From positions 44,687,375-44,751,374 of the forward strand of contig CM061142.1 in NCBI GenBank assembly GCA_030789695.1: DNA of 64,000 bases. The letters are read 5' to 3'. This DNA comes from Scilla litardierei. Taxonomy: Eukaryota; Streptophyta; Magnoliopsida; Asparagales; Asparagaceae. The translations under genes and the position numbers were made by a program. This document shows positions 42,735-52,018 of this stretch, piece after piece. The notes beneath the pieces are model-generated. The model made no database searches and had not been told where the DNA came from. It was given only the letters and a program-made list of their open reading frames with translations. Within the stretch, counting starts at the first letter, position 1, and each line of letters opens with the position of its first letter.

Positions 42735-43695
42735 TGACCCCCCCCCCCCCCCGGCGGCTGCGCGCCGGATGTGTGCAATGATGCGAATGGGGGCGTGAGA
42801 TTTAAATATTTGTAACCGCAAGCGCACGGTATTGTAGTGTGGCTTGGGGGTCGAACTCAGGGAGGCGTGGACGTGCTTGTGTCAAAGAGGATCAAAATCA
42901 CCCCATGGGCGAGCTAGCCCAGATCGAATGATAGGTTGTCACGGTAAAGGAATGCAAGGTATAGACAATATGAAGGAAAAACCCGGGACTTTGGTTTCCA
43001 CCCTTCGAGCGACTCTCGCCGATACGGCCTACGGGTAGGATAGCGATCGAAATTAGGGTTTAAAGGTGAGACGTTGCCTCTGAAAGTGGTACCGGCATCC
43101 CATGGGCCCGATATTTCGGTCGGTGCCCAGGATGATACGCCGGACTTCCCGGGTTCGATCAGTGGGCACTCCCGTGTCCATTAAAACTGATCGACTCCAG
43201 GAGCACTAAGCTCGCAACGATAACTCCCAACGTCTCATCCTGCCGCTCCCGCGCGCTAGAATTCGACGTCTACGCTAAGGGCATGAGCTATGGCTAGGGA
43301 GTCAACCGCCAAGTTTATTCCCCCTTGGCCCAACGGTCAAAGGCGGTCTTTTTCCTGCCGATGACAATAAAACACCCCACGTAACCGTTAGATTTCTAAT
43401 CCCTATCGATTTTCGAGCCCTATGGACGCATCGGGAAGAGCCCACGAAGGGGTTTCCGCCAAAATCCCAGATTTGGGAACTACTCACACATATTTAGTAA
43501 AAAGCGATCTAAACAGAAATCGACCGTAAAAATCATGATCAGACAATAGAAATGCAATGGTAGTAAAGCAATTAAGATAATACTAAAGTTTAACAAAGAT
43601 CCGAAAACTTACAAAAACTAGAAAATTACAGCCGTCACAAAATGAAGAAAACAGCAAAAAATAACCAACTCCCGAATCTGGGAAACCTAGGGTTC

Positions 43696-43703
43696 TATTT
43701 ATA
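43696..43703 (-). promoter_or_regulatory. A2 3' LTR TATA box
   Basis: TATAAATA on the - strand, ten bases downstream of the palindromic array. The 5' LTR copy is at 52976-52983. Confidence 0.6.
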
Positions 43704-43712
43704 GAAAACGAC

Positions 43713-44083
43713 ATCACCCGATCAGGTGACAAGTCAACCGATCGGGTGAACCGCTTCACAGAATTACAGCGCAATGCGGGATTTCACTCGGTCAGGATGA
43801 ACCGGTCGGTTGGATCTTGGATGCGGTCGGTTGGATCTTGGTGCCGACTGGGTGAGGAGACCGGTTGGATCTTCGTGTCTTGGTTGCTGAAATTCAGCTA
43901 CAGGTGAACCGATCCGGTGAAGGTCACCCGATCGGTTGGCAATCAGCTTCGATTTCCAGAGAGTTTGAGCTTTTGACCCGGTCACTGAACCGACCGGGTG
44001 ACTTCTCGTGAGCACCAAGCTGCGTCCGGGTGGTGCACGCGTGCATCACCCGATCGGTTGAAGATGATCAACCGATCGGGTGA
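43713..44083 (-). promoter_or_regulatory. A2 3' LTR palindromic array (ACCGATCGGGTGA type)
   Basis: Half-sites CACCCGATCGGTT and AACCGATCGGGTG occur in both directions, with ACCGGTCGG variants, about a dozen in 370 bp. The core CCGATCGG is itself a palindrome. The array is followed on the - strand by the TATA box. This arrangement mirrors that of the copia elements although A2 is a gypsy element. Confidence 0.75.
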
Positions 44084-44330
44084 GGGGCTAAAAGATGCAA
44101 TCTTCATCGTTTGACCCCCCTGGATCACGCGTGACTCCTCCCATTGCTCCGGGGACACATGATATCATCGTTTCATGCCCCATATGCCAGTAAACTCCTG
44201 TAAAATACGGAAAACACGGAAAAGTGAAAGAAAACAAGAAAACACGAGAAAACGAATATAAGACGGCGGTAAAATACGGAAAAACACGGAAGAAAACGTG
44301 CGTAAATATATGAAATATAAACGCACGTCA

Positions 44331-45979
44331 AAATCCCCCAAGCTGAACTCTTCCTCGTCCTCGAGGAAGACGAGTGAGAGTAAGAGCTCGGCGGGGAAAA
44401 ATAGAGAGAGAGAAACAGAAAACTCTATATCCCAGATCGCCCGTCAGGGCCAACAAAATCAAAAACGATACACCAAGCAAGCAAACGCTAAATCGCATCA
44501 CTAAACCAATAAATACGAGTCCAGACAAGTGCCGTGGGCCCACGCGGTGAAGCGCGAGTGAGTGTGGTCGTGCGCTAGCAGTCCGTGTCACTATCTACGA
44601 TGTGCGATAAAGCTCGATATACACAAATCCAGGAAATGACCCAAATATCGATTCGAATTGAATAAAGCGGTGAATATATAGTTCAAGCATGCATGAGAAT
44701 AGAGAGAGAATCGAAACATATCATGCGTCGGGGACTCCACAACTAGGGTTAAGGAAATCACCACACTAAAGCCAAGATAATAGCTAAAAAGTTCCTAAGC
44801 CAAGTGTTTTCGAAACCGATGGGGGTTGAGATGATGTGGAGAAGAACACTCGGTGCAAATTCTCGCCTTCCCTTTATTCTCGGCAAGTAGGAAAATATTC
44901 ACACGAGAATTTTTTTGGATTTTGGGTATTTGTATTTTTTGGCTTTTTGGCTATAAAATTTTTTTCTTTTCTTTTCTCTTCTTTTTGGGTTTTTCTTTTC
45001 TTTTCTACCTTTTTTGGATTTTTGGGATATTGGCTATACACATGTGTACTCTCCCAAGTGGGAGAACGGTACACGACGAGGGGGTTTGCACCAAGTAAAA
45101 CAAAAAAGAAATCGGAATCTAAACACTTGGGCAAAGGAAACTATTCTCGCTAGTTAGAGCATGTGCTAAATGGGTTATCCTAGTCCTTAATTGTGGAATC
45201 CCGACACATGCGAAATGAAGCATTCGATATGTATATAATCATGCATACAGAAACAGGCAAGAGAAGCAAATACCGCATTATTCATATCGACTCGTGATAA
45301 TCTAGGGGTCATTCCTGGACAGGTATATAAAGTAAAATCACAAAGCAGAAGCACACCAAACAGCTAGGCACGACACACGACTCACAAAAAAGCTAAGTGG
45401 ACCCACGATGCGTGAAATGCAGCGGACTCGATATCCTAGGGTTAGTGAGTGTGATTATCGATGCTATGCTAGGTGTGTGTGATTTTGTGGCAATTCATCA
45501 TAGGGTTCATCTCTAGGAGAAAGAGATAAAAAAGAAGAAAAGAAAAATTAAAACACGATGAAAACGACACAAAAACGAAAGAGAAAGACTCAAATGACGC
45601 ACAAAGTGCGACTCCCCCAAGCTGAAGCTTGCATTGCCCTCAATGCAATAAGAGTGAGTACGGGAGGGCAATGAAAATGGGGGGAGGGGAATACGCACAG
45701 ACACAAAAAGACACGAAAAACAAGAAAAACACAGATACGAAAATGAAAATAAAGAAAAATCAAAATCAAACCACACGACAGAAAAATAGAAAAAGAAAGA
45801 AAAAAGAGAAAGATGACACGACACACAAAAAATAAAACAAGCACACACACAAAAACAAAACACGACAACACACCCAAAATAGACTTCCCCCAAGCTAGAC
45901 ATGACAATGCTAGCAATGAGATATGAACGTGAAAGTGCAGAGATATGCAAGGGGGATGTCAAAAAAAAACAAAGTGAAA
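44331..45979 (-). other. A2 3' non-coding region with three polypurine-tract-like motifs
   Basis: On the - strand the motif AGCTTGGGGGA(A/T) occurs at the LTR edge (44343-44331), at about 45622-45610 and at about 45896-45884. Each is flanked by a short inverted repeat, for example cctcgtcctcgaggaagacgag and gcattgccctcaatgc. The copy at the LTR edge is the functional tract by position. Between them are A/G- and T/C-rich stretches (T-rich on the + strand at 44908-45015). No gene is seen. Confidence 0.6.
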
Positions 45980-47011
45980 TCAAAAATCAGGAGAAGGCGA
46001 ATCCTCGCCCTCCTCGGAAGAGGGTGTGGCTGGGTGGTCGGGGGATGCGGGGGGTGTGCGGAGAAGTGGGGACAGAGGTGGGGGAATAGGTGCATTAGTG
46101 GTGTGAACGATGGGTAGAGTGTCGGTGGAGGTGGGTGGTGGTGGAAGGATGGCGATCAAAGCGGTGGTAGAAGGGATAGAAATGGGGGGAGAAGACGTGA
46201 TGGTGAAGGTAGTGGGTGGTGGTGGGAGAGATTTGGAGCGCACCGGCAATTTCTTACGGCGCGCATATGAAGTGACGGTGGAGAAGGGAGGAGGTGGTGT
46301 GGGGGCGACGGAAGTGGTCGTGGGAGGAGAAGTGGATACCGGGATGGGAATAGATATGGGTGGGGGAGATGATCGCCTAGGTGGGGGTGGGGGAGGTGGG
46401 GATGGGTGGGATGGTGGAGGAGAAGAATGTTGTGGGGGAGGTGATGGAGGTGGGGATGTGTGGGAGGGTGGAGGAGAAGATCGTCGAGGTGGTGAAGGTG
46501 GTGGTGGTCCGTGGATGTGAGTGAGAAGGCGAAGAATGGCGGCCACGTTCCTCTCAAGTGCGAGGAAGCATGGGTGAGTGAGAAAGGAGGACGGTGATGG
46601 GTCCGAGGGGGCAGAGGACATGGCAAGATCACGGAGGGCTGCGACCTCCCTCTCGAGAGCAAGACGGGCAGAGACCTGGCGACGACCAAAGGAAGTGGAC
46701 TGACGTGAGGCGGAAATGGTGCCGGCAGGTGATGTGGAAGTAGTGCCGGCGGCAGTGGTCATGCCGGCACTGGACACAAGGCCAGAGATGGCCGCAAAAA
46801 GGTGCTCAGAAGTGATGGGGCCAGGAGCAGAAATAGGGTGACTCGGGCCAGCCCCGATATCTCCCCGGGACGCAGGAATATCCTGCTCGCCTAAGTGGGT
46901 TGCAGGGGAAGGTGGTCTGCGTGCGTCCGGGGGAAGGAAAGGAAGGTGCAACCCCGCAAGAAACTCGGGATCGGGCGGAAAAGTCCAATCCGCCACGATA
47001 GCAACAGTCAT
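45980..47011 (-). CDS. A2 third ORF, second frame (Pro/Ser-rich tail)
   Basis: An open frame of 343 codons. It starts MTVAIVADWTFPPDPEFLAG, then has a helical stretch SARLALEREVAALRDLA and FLALERNVAAILRLLTHI, then about 130 residues of Pro/Ser/Thr-rich sequence (PPPSHPSPPPPPPPRRSSPP) and an acidic end SSEEGEDSPSPDF. Its ATG overlaps the stop of the preceding frame as ATGA. In A1 the matching region appears to be the direct continuation of the same protein, so this is either the back half of one protein separated by a frameshift or a true second cistron. Function unknown. Confidence 0.6.
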   Translation of the reverse strand: MTVAIVADWTFPPDPEFLAGLHLPFLPPDARRPPSPATHLGEQDIPASRGDIGAGPSHPISAPGPITSEHLFAAISGLVSSAGMTTAAGTTSTSPAGTISASRQSTSFGRRQVSARLALEREVAALRDLAMSSAPSDPSPSSFLTHPCFLALERNVAAILRLLTHIHGPPPPSPPRRSSPPPSHTSPPPSPPPQHSSPPPSHPSPPPPPPPRRSSPPPISIPIPVSTSPPTTTSVAPTPPPPFSTVTSYARRKKLPVRSKSLPPPPTTFTITSSPPISIPSTTALIAILPPPPTSTDTLPIVHTTNAPIPPPLSPLLRTPPASPDHPATPSSEEGEDSPSPDF

Positions 47012-48042
47012 GCGAGTGGGGTTGGGGAGAATGGTGTAGGGGCGAGGGGGTGGCCGTAATTGAATTCGAAACGACCATCGGGGCGGGGCCTAATCATATG
47101 AATGTGCCGCAGGACGTCAAGATCTAGACGTGTGGGTCCTGCGGCAGTAGGAAGATTTTGGGGGATGGGAATGTTAAACTGTGGGGAGGAAACAATAATA
47201 GTGATAATGCCCCCACAACAGATCTTGCCCTTCCTGGCCCTGCTAATCTCGAGAAGCTTGTAAACAAGCCAATCGCCAGCATGAACAGGGACAGTAGGGG
47301 CCCTAAAGCTAACTCCATCATCATCACGAACAAAGGGGAAAGTCATGGCCCAGAGGATAAAAAGATCGGGGATAGTCACGGTGCCTGACTCATCCCGCGG
47401 GAAAAATGCAGAGGATATGATCCTATGGGCCAGACGAAATATGGGATGGATGATGGAGGAGGCCTTGGCCTTACCCCGGGGATAGCGAGGGAGTATGGTG
47501 AGGCGGAACCAAAAGTTATCGACGTCAAATTCCGGGGGATATCCGTAGTGTCGGATAGCGTCATTCCCAAGAATAGGGAAACCAAATATATCACAGATGG
47601 TATCCAGGTTGGTGCGGATGGTTTGGTTACGCACCCGGAAAGTGACGGTCGACCCCGACTCACAAACGAGGGAGGAAAGGAATTCTAGGGTGAGTGACGG
47701 GTAGGATACCGCAGAGGCATTCAGGAAGGCCAACCAACCAAGGTTAGCAAAAAGAGTCTCGACCTCGGTGAAGACACCGAGGTCGACGAGTGATTGGGTG
47801 TGGGCAAACGTGGTTGATAGATGCCCCCAAGTATTTAGTCTGTGGTAGAAGTCTTTCTGCTCTTGGTTCCTAAATAGGTACCCATGCGGGCCCAACATGG
47901 GGTCCACAGGGGGAATGATAGGCGGGGGAGGGGCTAGTGTCAGCTCACGTGTGTGGGGAGGAGGACGTGTTTGTTTACGTCTCTTTTGAGATGGTTCCTC
48001 CTCCCGCAAAATACCCTTCCCCTTGTCTCTCTCACGGGCCAT
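47008..48042 (-). CDS. A2 third ORF, first frame (plant transposon protein domain type)
   Basis: I choose the ATG at 48042 (MARERDKGKGILREEEPSQK), since the N-terminal basic stretch resembles that of related proteins; the frame is open further upstream only through non-ATG codons. It encodes 344 residues: a basic N-terminus (KRRKQTRPPPH), NQEQKDFYHRLNTWGHLSTT, TLFANLGWLAFLNASAV, TFRVRNQTIRTNLDTICDIF, GKAKASSIIHPIFRLAHRII and WLVYKLLEISRARKGKICCG. No signal peptide or transmembrane anchor is evident, so an envelope function has no support. A1 has a broken relative, and C1 a more distant one, at the same place behind pol. The unbroken frame in a pol-less element suggests recent selection or a recent copy. 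Confidence 0.65.
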   Translation of the reverse strand: MARERDKGKGILREEEPSQKRRKQTRPPPHTRELTLAPPPPIIPPVDPMLGPHGYLFRNQEQKDFYHRLNTWGHLSTTFAHTQSLVDLGVFTEVETLFANLGWLAFLNASAVSYPSLTLEFLSSLVCESGSTVTFRVRNQTIRTNLDTICDIFGFPILGNDAIRHYGYPPEFDVDNFWFRLTILPRYPRGKAKASSIIHPIFRLAHRIISSAFFPRDESGTVTIPDLFILWAMTFPFVRDDDGVSFRAPTVPVHAGDWLVYKLLEISRARKGKICCGGIITIIVSSPQFNIPIPQNLPTAAGPTRLDLDVLRHIHMIRPRPDGRFEFNYGHPLAPTPFSPTPLA

Positions 48043-48304
48043 GTGTGCGAGTGAGTGATGCAAATGAGTGCAAAGTACTATCAAAGTGCACACATACGAA
48101 CAACCAAGCAAATTAAATATCTAGGGTAAAAATTGAAATTTGAGAAGTGGAGCGAAGTTACCCGTAGAAATTCGAGCTCCTCGCTTGTAGATGACCCAAT
48201 GCCGTGCAATGGGAGAAGTGTGGAGCCGCGGCACTCTTTTTCAGAAAAAAATTCGAAAGTGGGGGTGGATGTTGGGAATTAGGGCTAGAAAAATGCGAAA
48301 TAGG

Positions 48305-48364
<60 letters not shown>

Positions 48365-48510
48365 AATGCAAGGGGGAGGTGGAGAGAGGGGGTAATGGAG
48401 GAGTGGAGGAAGTGGGAGGGGAGTTTTCGGCCGTTGGGAGAAGTCGGAAGGCGAAACGACGGCGAAGAACTCGATCGGGCGGAGGGGCTGTGAACGGGTG
48501 GATCGAAGGA
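48043..48510 (-). other. A2 leader of the third ORF with (GA)n run
   Basis: Between the internal TATA box and the ATG at 48042 there are about 470 bp, including a (GA)n microsatellite at 48307-48358 that reads (CT)n on the - strand. CT runs are common in plant 5' leaders. No other frame is convincing. Confidence 0.5.
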
Positions 48511-48875
48511 TATTTATAGGGTTTAAGTCGAACCGATCGGGTGAGAAGTCACCCGATCGGTTGACTTTAGGTCGGAATTTTTGGCTGAAAAAGTGCTACA
48601 GGCGAACCGGTCGAGTGATAACTCACCCGATCGGTTGGCCGCTCCACAGATTTTCCCGAAAGTTTAGGGTTTCTCACCCGGTCCCTCAACCGGTCTCGCT
48701 TCTTGTCACCCGATCGGTTGACAAATCCCTGAAATTTTCCCGAGAGTTTCCCCAGGTCACCCGGTCTGTTCACCCGGTCTCTTCTTTCTTCACCCGGTCG
48801 GTTCATTCAGTTACTGATACGGCTGTTAGCTGATACATCCCAACCGATCGGGTGAGTTATCACCCGATCGGTTGA
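48511..48875 (-). promoter_or_regulatory. A2 internal palindromic array with TATA box
   Basis: TATAAATA (- strand of 48511-48518) lies directly downstream of an array of CACCCGATCGGTT/AACCGATCGGGTG half-sites (48531-48875). The motif is the same as in the A2 LTR array, but the spacers differ, so it is not a recent copy of the LTR. It stands between the GGAGGCAACCC motif and the third ORF. This looks like an internal promoter for the third ORF; inference from position. Confidence 0.6.
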
Positions 48876-49008
48876 GGTCTTGTTTTCAGCAAAAACCCAA
48901 AAATCGCCTAAGTTCCACGACGGAAGTTCTTGCGGCTGGATTTATTTATAAAAATAGATAAAATAAAGCTAAAAATAATCCTAAAAATTGAAACAAAAGT
49001 TTAGAGCA

Positions 49009-49043
49009 TGGGTTGCCTCCCATGAAGCGCTTTTGTTTAACGT
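49009..49043 (-). other. A2 GGAGGCAACCC junction motif
   Basis: On the - strand it reads GACGTTAAACAAAAGCGCTT, then CATGGGAGGCAACCC. A1 has the same at 838-870. In A2 it lies directly behind the protease frame, where pol should come first. Confidence 0.6.
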
Positions 49044-49071
49044 CGTTTAGCTCGACGCCCGTTGATGATGT

Positions 49072-50370
49072 TCATGGTGGGCGATACGGGTGATGCCCAA
49101 AATCCGGCATCTCTTCAACTCCAGAGCTTGTGGCTATTGGCGTAGTCGGCGGCTGTAAGAAGATTTGCTCAACTACCCTCCCTTTGTCGACAGGATCCGG
49201 GGGCTTCTCCCTCAAATTGGCGTCTACCGCCATCTTTTTCAGGATCCGGACCTCATCACCGGTGAGGTCCATGGGTTCTTTCCCTTTTCTCCTCGTAGGA
49301 GGAGACTTAGGGAATCCGGGAGGGATCACATGTCGCGCGACCGCCTCATTAGCAACTTCATTCTTTGGGGAGCCAACTTGCTCTCCAAGGTCCCCCAAGC
49401 TATCGGGGGGATTCCTCGAGAGCACTTCCCAGGCACTTGTTTCAACAGCTCTATCTTCTTCGTTCTCCAGCATACTGATACTAGGATCGTCCGGGGGATT
49501 TGGATGCTTCATCGACAAGCCTAAGTCAAATTCGACTCTTTCTTGGCCCACATTGAGGGAAAGCTTCCCATTCTTCACGTCTATCAAAACTCCGGCGGTT
49601 GCCATAAAGGGCCGTCCAAGGATAATTGGGGTATGCTTGTCTTCCGGCATGTCCATCACCACAAAATCAACCGGCACTTGTACTCCTCTCACATCGACGG
49701 GGAGGTCGTCCACTACTCCCACCGGGTACTTGACCGAACGGTCAGCAAGTTGTAATGTCATGCCGGTGGGCTCTAAGTCTCCCATCCCTATTCTCTTGTA
49801 CAGCGATAGGGGCATTAAGCTGACGCTCGCTCCTAGATCGACGAGCGCCCTCTGGATTTGCACTTCCCCAATAGAGCAAGGGATGGAGAAACTTCCTGGG
49901 TCCTTGAGCTTGGGCGGATTTGCGCGCTGAATGAGGGCGCTGCACTCCGCCGTTAACACGACCTTCTCTTTTCTAGATCCCCGTGTCACCAAGTCTTTCA
50001 GAAATTTGGCATATGAGGGAATTGTCTCGATGGCCTCGAGGAAGGGGATTTGTAAGCTCAAATCTTTCACCATGGCAAAGAATTTGCCATACTTCTCATC
50101 GATTTTGGCTTTGGCAAGCCGTTGTGGGAAAGGCACAACGGGCTTGAACACTCTTAGGTTCCCTTCCTCATCCTTCTTCTTCTCCTCTCTATGAACTCCC
50201 TCCGGAGTAGTTGGCTTTGGTGACGAAGCACCGTCGTCATTTAATTTCTCAGTTGGTCGTTCCACGACCAACGGTGCTTCCGGTTCTTTGGGGGGCTCTC
50301 TCGTAGGTATTTGCGTTCCGCTCCTCAAGACGATGGCGGACACGTTCTCATGCTCATGTGTGAGCGCCAA
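49072..50370 (-). CDS. A2 protease region of gag-pro
   Basis: An open frame of about 432 codons. The first residues ALTHEHENVSAIVLRSGTQI are the Athila segment between gag and protease. A helical stretch (KAKIDEKYGKFFAMVKDLSL, IPSYAKFLKDLVT) follows. The protease has IPCSIGEVQIQRALVDLGAS with the motif DLGAS in place of DTGAS, then MTLQLADRSVKYPVGVVDDL and IILGRPFMATAGVLIDVKNG. It ends at 49072 with no RT. The frame lies one base off from the preceding gag part: a shift at a GGGGG run near 50385-50390 separates them. The frame is otherwise clean. Confidence 0.78.
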   Translation of the reverse strand: MALTHEHENVSAIVLRSGTQIPTREPPKEPEAPLVVERPTEKLNDDGASSPKPTTPEGVHREEKKKDEEGNLRVFKPVVPFPQRLAKAKIDEKYGKFFAMVKDLSLQIPFLEAIETIPSYAKFLKDLVTRGSRKEKVVLTAECSALIQRANPPKLKDPGSFSIPCSIGEVQIQRALVDLGASVSLMPLSLYKRIGMGDLEPTGMTLQLADRSVKYPVGVVDDLPVDVRGVQVPVDFVVMDMPEDKHTPIILGRPFMATAGVLIDVKNGKLSLNVGQERVEFDLGLSMKHPNPPDDPSISMLENEEDRAVETSAWEVLSRNPPDSLGDLGEQVGSPKNEVANEAVARHVIPPGFPKSPPTRRKGKEPMDLTGDEVRILKKMAVDANLREKPPDPVDKGRVVEQIFLQPPTTPIATSSGVEEMPDFGHHPYRPP

Positions 50371-50384
50371 GGTCCGATTTACCC

Positions 50385-51802
50385 CCTAGGGTTCACCTCA
50401 GGCTGTGGCGGTAATAAATTCTGCGGTCTCTGAAGGTTCGCCACTTGCAACCCCAGCTGGGTCACCTGATCAGTGAGGACTCTTTGTCCCATCTCCAGTT
50501 TCAGATTTATCTTCTCCTGATTGGCGATGTATTGAGTCAGGAGGGACTCAACCGGAGAAATGGCCCTCTGCTGGCCGTATTGCTGCTGGGTGGGCTGCTG
50601 ATTCCTAGGAGCATACTGTTGATACTGTGGTGGAGGTTGTTGCTGCTGAAATTGCTGCTGCTGAAACTGCTGCTGGGGCCTAGCCGGCTGATATATCTGC
50701 TGTTTGCTTCCGGCTGTTGATAAGGCGCTCGGTAGCTAAGGTTGGGATGATTCCGGTTGTTGGGAGAGTAGGCCGGGTTGGAGTTGGTTCGTGGTGGAAA
50801 AGGCGCATTCCCCGTAGGATTGTAAAATAATGCGCTCGCCTGATCCAACGGTGGTGAGATGTCACCACCGTCGAACTCTCCAAAAACTTCGGATTCCACC
50901 GCAGCAATCTGTTGTGTACCGGCGCCACCGGCGCCTACCATCAATGCGGAGATCTGGGTCGACAGCAAGTCAAACTTGCTTGACAATTTGTCGACGTCTT
51001 CGACTCTATGGATGCCCCCAGATCTTGGTGTGGCTCTCTCGTCACACCATCGCTCGTTGTTAGATGCCATATTTTCCAGAATCTGTCCGGCATCTTCTTC
51101 GCTTCTTGACATGAAGGACCCTCCAGCCGCGGCGTCCATGGAAGATTTTAAATCGTCCCTCAACCCATTATAAAACAGATTTATGATCTGCCACTTGGGG
51201 AGCTCATGGTGGGGACATCTTCTCTGCATCTCCTTGTATCTCGTCCAAGCTTCATGCAAGGACTCGTGGCTGGCCTGGGAGAAGGAGGAGATCTCACTCC
51301 TCAGCTTCATGGTCTTCCCCGGGGGAAAGAACTTCGTCAGGAAAGCATTTGAGAGCTTCTCCCAGGTGTTGAATGTATTCGGGTCCTTCCCCCTAAGCCA
51401 CAGTTTGGCCTTATCTCGCAAGGAGAAGGGGAACAGCTTCAGTCGGATCGCCTCAGTTGTGACACCGTTTATCCAGAAGGTGTCACATTTCTCCAAGAAG
51501 GAGTCTAAATGCTCAATCGGGCTCTCCATGGGTGCACCCGAAAATTGATCCTGCTGGATCCACGTCACCAAAGATGGCTTAAGCTCGAAGCTTTGAGCCG
51601 TAATAGCTGGAGGACGGATGGCGGAGGTGGACTCGATAGATGGCATCGAGTACTCCAGCAGAGACTTGTGAGGTGGGGTGTTCTCCCCCATGGCTTCAGG
51701 ATCCTCTCTTCTTCGCTTCTCGGCGGCCAAACGCCTTAGGGTGGCGTTTATCTCTGGATCAACGGGGATCAAGTCGTCGAGACTTCTTGAACTCCTGCGC
51801 AT
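50385..51802 (-). pseudogene. gag: A2 gag with one frameshift
   Basis: The ATG at 51802 gives MRRSSRSLDDLIPVDPEINA. The retrotransposon gag domain follows with ESPIEHLDSFLEKCDTFWIN, KLFPFSLRDKAKLWLRG, WEKLSNAFLTKFFPPGK and WQIINLFYNGLRDDLKSSMD. A one-base shift near 50715 puts the Gln-rich part (QQQFQQQQ, YQQYAPRNQQ) and the helical part (SPVESLLTQYIANQEKINLK) into another frame that runs to about 50385. No CCHC knuckle is found. Gag would form the particle; the shift means the present copy makes a truncated protein ending at 50537. Confidence 0.78.
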
Positions 51803-51995
51803 GAAAAACAACAAACACCCGTGAAGCGAAAAGTGGGAAAGAAACAGATAAGATAAGAAATAAAAATAAAAATAAAAATAAAAATAAAAATAAGAAAATA
51901 AAAAGGAAAAAGAAGAATGCGAAAATTATCGCGAGGTAGGGATGTGAGCTAGACACAAGGGTTCATGAAATCCAAAAATAACAAGCACGTTGCCT
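51803..51995 (-). other. A2 leader between primer site and gag
   Basis: About 190 bp with an (AAAAT)n run (about 51857-51900). No coding sequence. Confidence 0.5.
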
Positions 51996-52012
51996 CCCCG
52001 GCAACGGCGCCA
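51996..52012 (-). other. A2 primer-binding site (tRNA-Asp type)
   Basis: On the - strand it reads TGGCGCCGTTGCCGGGG, which is complementary over 17 bases to the 3' end of plant tRNA-Asp(GUC). Six bases separate it from the LTR. This primer is the one used by Athila elements. Confidence 0.9.
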
Positions 52013-52018
52013 TAAACT

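Larger units (their letters stand above)
42735..44330 (-). repeat. A2 3' LTR
   Basis: On the - strand it starts TGACGTGCGTTTATATTTC at 44330 and ends at 42735 in a run of about 16 G (C on the + strand), where the 5' LTR has GGGGGGCGGGTCA. It holds a palindromic array (43713-44083) and a TATA box (43696-43703). Confidence 0.92.

Noticed and set aside
46110..46689. Gly/Val-rich + strand and His/Pro-rich - strand frames opposite the A2 Pro-rich ORF
   Set aside because: They are shadows of the Pro/Ser-rich coding repeat in the 45980-47011 frame.
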